From Burkholderiales bacterium (GTDB lineage: Bacteria; Pseudomonadota; Gammaproteobacteria; Burkholderiales; Burkholderiaceae_C): a stretch of 64,000 bases of DNA. Shown piece by piece: positions 55,905-64,000 of this stretch (positions are counted from its first letter, which is position 1; each line of letters begins with the position of its first letter). Made by a program: the position numbers and the translations under genes. The notes under the pieces are model-generated. The model did not search any database and was not told the DNA's origin. It saw only the letters and a program-made list of their open reading frames with translations. Location: NCBI GenBank assembly GCA_016213325.1, contig JACRAY010000016.1, positions 121,184 to 185,183 of the forward strand, in the 5' to 3' direction.

Positions 55905-57859
55905 CAATACCCGTGCTCACTGCTGCGGATCTTGAGGTGCTTACGATCGCCTTTCCTACGCTGGATTTCACGTCGCCAGAACGGCGAGCGGTCCTCCTTG
56001 AGGGCGGCTCAAGGGATGTGCAAGCCGCACCCGGAAGCGGGAAGACCACGCTGCTCGCCGCCAAGCTCCTGCTGATGAGCGGCAAATGGACCCATCCCGG
56101 CCGCGGCATCTGCGTATTGAGCCACACCAACGTCGCGCGCGAGGAGATTTCGAAGCGATTGAGCGCAACTGCCACTGGGGCTAGGCTGCTCGGGTACCCG
56201 CACTTCGTAGGGACGATCCACGCGTTCGTGAATCAGTTCTTGGCGTTGCCGCTCCTTCGAAGCGATGGCGAGGTTGTAGACGTTGTTGACAACGACATTT
56301 TCGCTGCGCGGGCTATGTCCCTTCTCCAGTACAAGTGGAAACTGAAAGCCTGGGTAAAGAACAACCCTCACAACGGACCGAAGGCGATCGCCTCGCTTCG
56401 GTATGAAGGCGCCGAGCTGGTGTTGGGCTGGGAAGAAGGCGACTTGCCAGGTGTGGGTTCCCCCTCAAGGGCGGAGGCGCAGGCCTTAAAGGACCAGTTG
56501 AGGGCGAAAGGGGTATTTCGCTTCGATGACATGTTCGCGTTCGCCGAGCGATTGATGGTTCGATTTCCAGACATCACGAAACGCCTGTCCTATCGCTTTC
56601 CACTTGTGCTGATCGACGAGATGCAGGATACGAGCAGGGAGCAGGAGGACCTTCTGTCCAGAATTTTCGACGACACCGTGGTCATTCAGCGCTACGGGGA
56701 CCGCAATCAGCGAATCCTCGGACCAGGTGGTGATTCCACGAAGCTTACGTTTCCCCGAATCGGGCACTTGAACGTGACGTCGACCATGCGCTTCCCTGAG
56801 TCCATAGCCGGTGTAGTACGGTCAGTGCAGGTGCATGGTGAGGCTGTGACCGCCCCAGCCAGTCCGGGAGCGCATCCGCCGGTACTCATGCTCTATGACA
56901 CCAAGGCCGTCGCTGAGGTCATTGATGCGTTCGGCAATCACATGCTTTCCGCCTTTTCGGACGACGAGTTGCGCCGCGGACCCGTGAAGGCCATTTGTGC
57001 GCGAAAACAGGGAGAGTCAAAGAGCCTTCCGGGACGGCACCTCTGCGACTACTGGCCCGCGTTCCTTGCCTCTGCGGCAACGTCGACTGGCCACGAGAGC
57101 ATTCATCGCCTGCTGGCCGATCCAAGAGAATTCGGTGTGAAGGCGGTGAATCTTGAACTGCGGGTCCGGGATGTGAAGCGCGCCATCCTTCTCGCCCTGC
57201 GAGCGGCCAAAAGTGTGGCCGTTAACGACATCCGAGATCCGGTATATCTCCTGCGGCGGCTGGAAATGGCAGGCTTCGACGCCGCGCCAGTCCGCTCTCT
57301 GTGCCAGTATCTGGCAACAGAGCGAGGACACACCGCAGCGGCGAACTGGCCAGCATGCGTCGATTCAATGTTTGCCGCGCTGGAGCACTTGATGCCGCCA
57401 GCGACGGATCATGCCGCGTTCAGGGCGTTGGACGTATTCGAGGCGCCTGTTGGCGCCGAGGCACTACAAATCGGGCCGACCAACCAACATGTGGTTCTCC
57501 ACGAACAGCGCTCACTGACGATCCATCTTGGAACCGTAGCCTCCGTCAAAGGTGAAACACACTTTGCCACGCTCGTCCTGGAGGCCCATGGCTATCCGGC
57601 CAAGTGCCACGACCTGGAGGGCGCCCTTCACAGTATTGCCACAGGAGCAGCTTTGAGCCACAAGGCAACCGAGTCCACACGCAGCTTTTATCGCAACCTG
57701 TATGTGGCGGCTTCGCGCCCCACCAACCTGCTCTGCCTCGCCATGAACCGGGAGCGTGCGCCTGACGTTCATGTTCAGGCGTTACGTGATCGCGGTTGGA
57801 CTGTCGTTCTTCTTGGTGAGCCTTCGGCCAAGCCAGCTGCAGCTGTCCCTAGCTATTGA
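55901..57859 (+). CDS. UvrD-like helicase, Gabija GajB-like
   Basis: The 652-residue helicase starts at a GTG that overlaps the gajA-like stop (GTGA at 55901-55904). It has Walker A QAAPGSGKTTLLAAK (41-55), SHTNVAREEISKRL, motif II FPLVLIDEMQDTSREQE and motif III YGDRNQRI. Late motifs (VASVKGETHFATLVLE; YVAASRPTNLLCLAMNR) are of the UvrD type. GajB is normally about 500 residues, so this belongs to a long subtype. A frame open to 55658 upstream lies inside the first gene and is not used. Confidence 0.82.
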   Translation: MTIPVLTAADLEVLTIAFPTLDFTSPERRAVLLEGGSRDVQAAPGSGKTTLLAAKLLLMSGKWTHPGRGICVLSHTNVAREEISKRLSATATGARLLGYPHFVGTIHAFVNQFLALPLLRSDGEVVDVVDNDIFAARAMSLLQYKWKLKAWVKNNPHNGPKAIASLRYEGAELVLGWEEGDLPGVGSPSRAEAQALKDQLRAKGVFRFDDMFAFAERLMVRFPDITKRLSYRFPLVLIDEMQDTSREQEDLLSRIFDDTVVIQRYGDRNQRILGPGGDSTKLTFPRIGHLNVTSTMRFPESIAGVVRSVQVHGEAVTAPASPGAHPPVLMLYDTKAVAEVIDAFGNHMLSAFSDDELRRGPVKAICARKQGESKSLPGRHLCDYWPAFLASAATSTGHESIHRLLADPREFGVKAVNLELRVRDVKRAILLALRAAKSVAVNDIRDPVYLLRRLEMAGFDAAPVRSLCQYLATERGHTAAANWPACVDSMFAALEHLMPPATDHAAFRALDVFEAPVGAEALQIGPTNQHVVLHEQRSLTIHLGTVASVKGETHFATLVLEAHGYPAKCHDLEGALHSIATGAALSHKATESTRSFYRNLYVAASRPTNLLCLAMNRERAPDVHVQALRDRGWTVVLLGEPSAKPAAAVPSY

Positions 57860-57939
57860 ATCGGGTCCTCCCGTCTCCGACACTCCAATGCTGACGCTTC
57901 TTCATCCACATATTCTCCCGGCGGTCCAAGCATATCCTG

Positions 57940-58338
57940 GTGGTCTCTTTGCCATTGCGCGTAGCGGATGGGACCTTCAAGTTGGTTGTGAAGGCACCGA
58001 AAGAAATGCTTTTGGCTGCAAAGATGAACCATGGATTCAAGATCTATGTTGTGCCGATCGATCTCGATGGGGTAAGGACGAACGGTTTGATCTCGGCGTT
58101 CTTTGATGATGCGGATCAACCTTTGATCTTTCAAACGCCCCTCTTCGACGCTGACGACGTCCGCGATCTAGTCGCCGCGTTGCTGATGCCGGACCTTGAC
58201 GTCCACTTGTTTGACGAACACAGCCGAGAGTTGCTCGGATACCGGGCCAAGGTTGCTTCTGTCAGTCCGACGCGAGAGTTCAATCAACTGCGAGCGCTCT
58301 CCGCCCATTTTCAATGGAATCCGCAAGGAACGTTTTGA
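57940..58338 (+). CDS. Uncharacterised small protein downstream of the Gabija-like pair
   Basis: The frame encodes up to 132 residues (MVSLPLRVADGTFKLVVKAPKEMLLAAKMNHGFKI) from a GTG at 57940. No ribosome site is obvious and the start is uncertain. The protein looks like a compact alpha/beta fold and has no domain I recognise. The next gene starts at or just after its stop, so the two are probably expressed together. Confidence 0.5.
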   Translation: MVSLPLRVADGTFKLVVKAPKEMLLAAKMNHGFKIYVVPIDLDGVRTNGLISAFFDDADQPLIFQTPLFDADDVRDLVAALLMPDLDVHLFDEHSRELLGYRAKVASVSPTREFNQLRALSAHFQWNPQGTF

Positions 58339-58343
58339 ACCAG

Positions 58344-59153
58344 ATGCCGCACTGGTTCTCCTTGAGAGGTCCTGATGACGACGCGGCGGCGATAACAATC
58401 AGCTTTTGCGAAGCACTCGTTCCAGATGACTTGTTTGTTCAAGACTTGCGGCCGGAGAACCATTCATTTCAAGGCAGCGCGCCTTTCAGTTCAACTACTC
58501 TTGTAAGGGAGGAACCAGGAGTGTTTCAGGAGCGAGACATTGCGCTTCTGCTTCAACGAATCTTTGCTCCACATGACATCTACCTCAACCCCGAACGAAT
58601 CACTGACGGCGAGGAAATTGCCGATCTGATCGTTGCCTCACCAACGAGTGTCATTTTTGTCCAGGCGAAAGACAGCCCCAACACGGAAAAGGCACTAAGA
58701 AACACGCTTGAACGGAAGCGTGCGACGGCTCTTAAATCGTTGCGAAAAGCGGTGGGGCAAATGCGGGGCGCGTTTCGATATTTGCGGTCGCAATCGCCGA
58801 TGAGGATGACTGTCGCCGGTGCGGAGATCGCGCTGTCCCTCGATGAGAAATCCGCGAGAGGCTTGGTCATCACGAAGGAATTGTTCCCCCAAGACTACTC
58901 TGATTACACGCCTGCTCTGCTGCAACTAAGCGGAGAGTCTGGCATCCCATGCGTCGCGCTCGACTATCCGGAGCTTCACATGTATACGGCGCACCTGCTT
59001 GACGAGTATTCGTTCCTTGGCGCACTGGATCGCGTCTATGCTGTCGGAAGCGATCTCGGCACGTTTCCGCGTCTTCGTTTCGGTCTCACTGAATCCCAGC
59101 CGGACATATCCCTTCAACCGGGAACTCGACGCCAGAGTGACCTCGCTCAGTAA
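58344..59153 (+). CDS. Predicted PD-(D/E)xK-type nuclease-like protein
   Basis: The 269-residue protein has a stretch EEIADLIVASPTSVIFVQAKDS in which Asp94 precedes a beta-strand ending in Gln107-x-Lys109, the D-x(n)-(E/Q)xK pattern of restriction-like nucleases (Mrr-type QxK). It is followed by Lys/Arg-rich helices (LERKRATALKSLRKAVGQMRGAF). ATG 58344 is chosen because GGAA precedes it at some distance; ATG 58314 would overlap the previous gene by 25 bp. It may be a fourth component of the defence locus, or a separate enzyme. Confidence 0.55.
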   Translation: MPHWFSLRGPDDDAAAITISFCEALVPDDLFVQDLRPENHSFQGSAPFSSTTLVREEPGVFQERDIALLLQRIFAPHDIYLNPERITDGEEIADLIVASPTSVIFVQAKDSPNTEKALRNTLERKRATALKSLRKAVGQMRGAFRYLRSQSPMRMTVAGAEIALSLDEKSARGLVITKELFPQDYSDYTPALLQLSGESGIPCVALDYPELHMYTAHLLDEYSFLGALDRVYAVGSDLGTFPRLRFGLTESQPDISLQPGTRRQSDLAQ

Positions 59154-59227
59154 GCCAATCGCTATAGTGGCGCTGCAATATTCGAGCGCTTTGTTGGCGT
59201 TCCCGTCGTTCAAACTACCCGCGGCCG

Positions 59228-59929
59228 TCACTGCGTTGGCGACGGAGACGGCTTACCATCGTCAAGTGCCCCGTCGAGATCTTTCTGCAGCGCTTGCAGA
59301 ACGGGAATCAAAGAGGCGACTTTCATGGACAAGTCGCGTGCTTTGGCTGCATTGCGACGAGCAAATTCCTCAGGCACGGACTCCTTGCCGACCTCGACTA
59401 ACGAGGAGACCAGCAGGACATCCCACTCCGACGGTGCATCGAGGCTCTTTGCCAGTTCTACCAATTCGGTGAGCCCTGACTGGTCCTTTGCGACGGCTTG
59501 ACCGAGGCAGAAACGAATTAGCGTCCGGGCCGCCAGATCCACAGCTTCTGCAGAGCGGAGCCATTTGACGCCTTCGACCGGGTCCGATTCATCGTGCCTG
59601 TCACGCAGGCGAAAATAGAAACTGCCCGGAACGGTCGGATCCAACTTCGTCAGTGTGTTCAAGGCGGATTCGGCATTTTCAAAGGGGCGAGACCCGTTCG
59701 GCAGCACGCTCCGATGAGTCCAAAGTCTGAGGACACCTTCCATGCAGGCGCGCTCAGCTTCGGCCCGGCGGGCCCCCGGCTCCGCCCGCTCCGCTTCAGT
59801 CATCAGGCTCGCGATGTGGTGGGCAATCCACTTGGACAGCACGTCATCGTGACCTTCAGATGCCAACGCATCGACGAGCCGACGCCCCAGCTCGATCACA
59901 GCGGGATTAAACGGTTGTAATGGTTCCAT
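59228..59929 (-). CDS. Uncharacterised helical protein, partner of the large gene
   Basis: The protein (about 233 residues from ATG 59929) is helical and rich in Ala, Leu and Glu (PFNPAVIELGRRLVDALASEGHDDVLSKWIAHHI). I recognise no domain. It overlaps the end of the 1007-residue gene by 23 bp, so the two form a module. The frame opens earlier at 60001, but the shorter start keeps the overlap small. It converges with the nuclease-like gene at 59153. Confidence 0.55.
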   Translation of the reverse strand: MEPLQPFNPAVIELGRRLVDALASEGHDDVLSKWIAHHIASLMTEAERAEPGARRAEAERACMEGVLRLWTHRSVLPNGSRPFENAESALNTLTKLDPTVPGSFYFRLRDRHDESDPVEGVKWLRSAEAVDLAARTLIRFCLGQAVAKDQSGLTELVELAKSLDAPSEWDVLLVSSLVEVGKESVPEEFARRNAAKARDLSMKVASLIPVLQALQKDLDGALDDGKPSPSPTQ

Positions 59930-62900
59930 CTGCGTCAAAGAGGAAGTACTTTGCATAGGGAGGAGGATAGCCAACTGCGTCATCGTCGTCCTTCGACTCA
60001 TACGACGATGCCAAGCGGCGGCGAATGCTCACTTCGACGAGCAATTTCATGCCCGTCGAGACAAGTAGCTGCAGGATGAGATCCTTCGATGCCTCGAGCC
60101 GTCGCCCGCGGCTGGGCTCTTTGTCCTCGCGCCGACCGGCTGGAGGATATGCCCATGTGCGCGACGACAACTCGACCACCCCAGTGCCGGCTTTGCGCCA
60201 CGCTCGCCGCTCGTCATCCCGTTCCAATGACAACTGCTCTTCTACGAACTTTGCCGGACCGAGCGGGGGATAGCGAATGTCGGCAGCCCAAGGGTCGAAT
60301 TTGTCGAGTTCAGCCTCACTGCTGTTGTCCACAATCCATCCCTTCAGGACGAATCCGTCGTCCTCCAGCTCGTTGTCGCTGCCAGCGCTAGGCAACGGTG
60401 GATCACGGTCGATATCCGCACTGCACTGCCTTGAGCGAAGTAGCGAGAGTGCAGTTTCCGGCGTGACCAAGGCGCTCGAAACGTCGACTTCTTCGCGCCT
60501 GGGCTCGTGTGAGACAACCCAATGGCCCGCGACAACGACAGCCTCAGCACCTTGAAACAGCACCCTGTCGAAGTCATCGCGACTGACGCACCATTTCCAT
60601 TCCTTGTTGTCCTTGATCTCCGACCAGTCAACTTCCTCAAAGGGCTCGGGATCTCTCCGGTCTGCCAGCCAACCACCGTCCTTGCGCGTGAGCGCATGCC
60701 CGTGGAGCCAGCTCTCGAACGTGTGCCATTCGTCCTCGACAGCCTGGAGCTGAATCTCGTCCACGAGCTGCCCTGCAACGACGAACATTGCGTGATAGGA
60801 GTAGTAGAAGTGAAGATCGTCCGCTCTCGGATAGGTGCCATGCGAATGACGAGTCTCCTCACCGTCGATAATTCGCCTTCGCATCCGCTGGTCGTGGTCC
60901 CAAGTCTCGATCGGAACGCCCCAGTCATGGAGAACGACCTTCTCGACGCGCTCGCACATATCAGTCTCGTTCAACCCGAAGATTCCGCCCAAGCGGTCGA
61001 ACCAGTAGTGCGGCATGTCAATGCCAAAGTGAAGCTCAAGTGGCCGTCGCGGCCCGGTCAGCTCTTCCCGATGCCACCTGTCTCTGGGGCCGTGAGTACG
61101 GTCAATCTTCTCCTGGTTTATGACGCGCAGCCGGCTCAGTACGGATTCCTCAAGTACCACATTGGCGGAGTGATGTACGGCGAGCGCGGCGGACGCGGCG
61201 AAGGAGCGGATAAGTGCATGTGAATTTGGCTTCAGCGCAAGCTCCACGAGCTGCGGGACGTGTTTTGCAACCGCATCAGGCCGCTCGATTGCGGCGCGGG
61301 CCAATCCGATGAGCAACCACTGTTGCGCGTGGAGCTCGTAGTGCACCAGTCTGCTGTCGACAAATGGCTTGGGTATCGCCCCCGCCAGGCAGGACGTCAG
61401 AGTGTCGATGGAAACGTCGCACCGCAATCGACACAGCGCGCGCACCACGTGCGCGGCCTCCCATCGGTAGCTGGCTTCGGGCGCTGCAAGTGCCGCCCAA
61501 ACATAGGAGGCGACAGCACTGCTCAGATCCCTGCCAGGAGTAAGTGCGACATGCCAAGCACCATCGCCGTCGGCGTCCGACATGGCCTCTTCCATGCGGG
61601 CCAGTTCGTACTCCAGCGCAGAAGCTCCTTCCCGCGCATCTAATCGCGTACTGAGGAGGCCGACGAGGTTGAACAGCGATTCCGCACCGAGCGGATCGGC
61701 AATATCTGCGATCGCGTGCACCGCCGCACCAATGACTTGGGCTCTAGGCAGACCGCAGACTCGCTCGACCACATCGAGCGGTAGCGGCTGGTAGGCGGTT
61801 CTTACGGTGATCCGCAAGCAATGACGCGCTGCAAGTTCCCGAACCAGCGCCCGCAGGGCTTCCATGGTTGACTGTTGGTGAGCCCAGGATGCAGGTAGTT
61901 CTCCCAAAAGCTGTTGCAGCTCATAGAGTTCGAACCCAGGAAGATCAGGGAGCGTCGCAATCAACTCATCTTCATGGCCAACCGCCACTCGATGCGCCGC
62001 CCGAATGAAAACCTGCGACTTCGCGCCGTACTTCGCCGTGAGTTCGCATCGCTTCTGTGCTTGCGCGAGGTCCGGCAATGAATGCGGCGTCAGTCCGTCG
62101 AAGACTGCGTCCCAATCGACCTCCTGTGGAGGCGATTGATCGCGGGTCCGGTGATCGTCGCTTCCTTGCCTTGAACGCTCCTCCCGTCGCTCGGCTTGCT
62201 CCGCGAACTGTTCGGCTTCTGGAAAATTGACGCCGAACTCTTGAGCGACCTTGATAATCTTTCGCCAAACGCGTAGCGAGTGCAGATCTAGTCGGATGTA
62301 GTTCCAAAGCAAGCCCGCAACTTCATTCCGCTCGGGCCCGGCGGCCGTGCGGCTTAGCACGGCTGTCAAGAAGGTATCGAGGGACCAATCCGCTTGAAAG
62401 CAATACAGTGCTGCTGCCACTTTAGGGTTGAGGAGGTGCGCCTGTAATAGATGGTCAACCAGTACCGGAAGCAGTCGTTGACAATTGCCAAAGTTTCGGT
62501 CCCGCCACCGGCTCAGGATGGCGACGGCCGAGATCGGGCACACCATTGCGATCGCTTCGACAGTTGCCTCCCAGTCGAAATGCTTGTCTCGGTAAACGAA
62601 CTCATATGTCAATTCCGCGGCTCTGGCAAGGCGGTAGGCTCGTTCTGGAGAAGGGTGCGCAGGGTCAGCCGCAGCCTGAGCAAGCAAGACTACGCTTTGC
62701 CACCGCGCCAGATTCTCGTCACCGATCTTTGACGCGACGTCCAGCGCCTGCTGGTAATGGAGTTTCGCCTCGGCGTTGTGAAGCGGCAGCAAAGCACGAC
62801 TTAGACCAACGTATGAGTCTGCCTTCTCAGCTGCTTCGGTACGTTGCTCGGCGAGCTGTCTCGCCGCCTTCGCCGCAAATTCAAGCGAGAGCGCGTTTAG

Positions 62901-62930
62901 ATGGGCATTGCGCGCACAGGCACTACTCAA
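59907..62930 (-). pseudogene. C-terminal part of a large unknown protein, N-terminus lost at an IS21 element
   Basis: The frame codes for about 1,007 residues from a TTG (62930) and stays open upstream into the IS end, so no natural start is seen. The visible part is helical with TPR/HEAT-like stretches (ALDVASKIGDENLARWQSVVLLAQAA) and a C-terminal domain with HYWFDRLGGIFGLNETDMCERVEKVVLHDWGVPIETWDHDQ. There is no ATPase motif left. Its length, downstream partner and neighbours suggest the sensor part of a large defence NTPase, but this is inference. Expression without the N-terminus is doubtful. Confidence 0.55.
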
Positions 62931-62969
62931 CCGGGTCAGCGTTCCGGTGAAGGTGGATTTGTCGAGCGC

Positions 62970-64000
62970 TGTAGGAGGACAGGTCTATCCTGAGCTAAGG
63001 CGACAGATAGATTTGCGGATTGAAGGATCGCCGTTAGCCTGCAAGGCCTTCGAGGGAGGGCCGAGCAGTGGCTGGGATCAATCCGGAGATCCGCATGACG
63101 ATCAAGACCCTGGCCGAGCGCGGCACCAGCTGCGCGGAGATCGGCCGACTGCTCAAGATGCCCGAATCCAACGTTCGGTACCACCTCAAACGCATCCGGC
63201 TTGCGGTGGGCGACCGCCGCTCGCTGCGCCCGCGCCGTGCCGGCGTGGTCGCAGAGGCGATCGAGCACTGGATGTGCCAGCACGAAGGCGCCGCCGTCAA
63301 CCTGGTGGCGCTGCACGAGTGGCTGGTGGCCGAACACGACTACCCCGGCTCGCTGCGCTCGGTGCAGCGCTTCGTGGGCGAGCGCTACGGTGCGCCACCC
63401 AGGCGAGCGCGCCGCCGGGTGGAAACGCCGCCGGGGGCGCAAGCCCAGCTCGATTGGGCGATCTTCCCCGGTGTCAGCATCGGTGGGCAGCGCCGCGAAC
63501 TCAGTGCCCTGCTACTGAGCCTGTCGTACAGCCGCTACCCGGCGCTGTGGTGGAGCCTGCGGCGCGACCAGCTGTCGTGGTTGGCCGGGCACAACGAGTT
63601 GCTGCGGCGCATTGGTGGCGTGCCGGCGGTCATCCGCATCGACAACGACACCGCCGCGGTGGCGCACGGCGCGGGCCCTTGGGGGCGCCTGAGCGAGCCG
63701 TACCGGCGCTACGCCAAGGTCGTGCGCTTCCACGTGGACCTGTGCCTGCCCAGGCAGCCGCAGGCCAAGGGCAAGATCGAGCGGCGCGTGCGCGCTGCTC
63801 GCGCGAGCATCGATCCGCTGCGCGAGCACTGGGCCAACCTGGGGGAACTGCAGCGCTATAGCGACGAGCAAATGCAACGTGAAGCCGCGCGGCTGCGCTG
63901 CCCCGTCACCGGAACCAGCGTGGCCGAAGCCTGGGAGGGCGAACGCCGGCTGCTGGCGGCGCTGCCCACGGTGCTGCCGGAACCGTTCGACACGGTGGCC
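62970..64000 (+). mobile_element. IS21-family insertion sequence, left part (runs off window)
   Basis: The left end appears to be TGTAGGAGGACAGGTC near 62970, followed by a short leader and istA. The right end and istB lie outside the window, so target duplication cannot be checked. It separates the large minus-strand gene from whatever lay upstream of it. Confidence 0.8.
63068..64000 (+). CDS. istA: IS21-family transposase IstA (partial)
   Basis: The frame starts GTG 63068 (MAGINPEIRMTIKTLAERGTSCAEIGRLLKMP), an HTH, and runs open to the right edge for 311 codons. The integrase core shows the Asp of QLDWAIFPG, the Asp of IRIDNDTAAV and the Glu of AKGKIERRV, the DDE triad of IS21 IstA. It would be followed by istB. 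Other frames here are shadows of this gene. Confidence 0.9.
   Translation, partial: MAGINPEIRMTIKTLAERGTSCAEIGRLLKMPESNVRYHLKRIRLAVGDRRSLRPRRAGVVAEAIEHWMCQHEGAAVNLVALHEWLVAEHDYPGSLRSVQRFVGERYGAPPRRARRRVETPPGAQAQLDWAIFPGVSIGGQRRELSALLLSLSYSRYPALWWSLRRDQLSWLAGHNELLRRIGGVPAVIRIDNDTAAVAHGAGPWGRLSEPYRRYAKVVRFHVDLCLPRQPQAKGKIERRVRAARASIDPLREHWANLGELQRYSDEQMQREAARLRCPVTGTSVAEAWEGERRLLAALPTVLPEPFDTVA

Noticed and set aside
62908..63861. A 317-codon plus-strand frame at the IS end
   Set aside because: It is out of frame with the IS21 transposase, whose DDE residues are in the frame beginning at 63068.

Overview
The window looks like the chromosome of a high-GC betaproteobacterium, most likely Burkholderiales. 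The evidence is the aerobic benzoyl-CoA (box) genes, a Tn4371-type integrative conjugative element (ICE) backbone, and biotin and pantothenate proteins of that lineage. No rRNA, tRNA or CRISPR array was seen.

Region 1 (1-9105) is the box pathway for aerobic benzoate degradation. boxD (cut by the left edge) and a DUF4863 gene that carries a one-base frameshift run leftward. boxR and boxC-boxB-boxA, an enoyl-CoA hydratase and a 3-hydroxyacyl-CoA dehydrogenase run rightward. The series ends in a thiolase that breaks off after about 45 codons.

Region 2 (about 9106-30585) is the transfer and maintenance half of a Tn4371-family ICE, almost all on the minus strand. Read in the direction of transcription it holds DUF2958, DUF2285, an AlpA-like HTH, repA, three iteron-like repeats, parA, a small RHH partition protein, DUF2840, traF, a small coupled gene, the DUF3363 relaxase, traG, an RHH gene, trbBCDEJ-K-LFGI and DUF2274. 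A convergent lysR gene closes the series. Most neighbours overlap by ATGA or GTGA, so the block behaves as a translationally coupled operon.

Region 3 (31050-39468) is metabolic cargo: pabB, a divergent UbiC-like chorismate lyase gene, and a tight operon panD-bioA-bioD-bioF-bioB-panB-panC. It covers the late biotin steps, three pantothenate enzymes and the chorismate branch to p-aminobenzoate or 4-hydroxybenzoate. It lies between the ICE genes for DUF2958 and DUF736.

Region 4 (39849-50323) is more ICE backbone: DUF736, a FlK-like thioesterase, parB and radC. parB is cut in two by a 5.8 kb element with three tyrosine recombinase genes, imperfect terminal inverted repeats and a 6-bp flanking repeat. 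Removing the element would rejoin parB in frame. Two copies of an about 80-nt hairpin-forming repeat flank the metabolic cargo and the parB region.

Region 5 (50556-64000) is accessory DNA. It has a group II intron, two small genes, a Gabija-like OLD nuclease and UvrD helicase pair followed by two further genes (one with a PD-(D/E)xK-like motif), and a two-gene module whose large protein loses its N-terminus at an IS21-family element that runs off the right edge. The integrase end of the ICE is not in the window.
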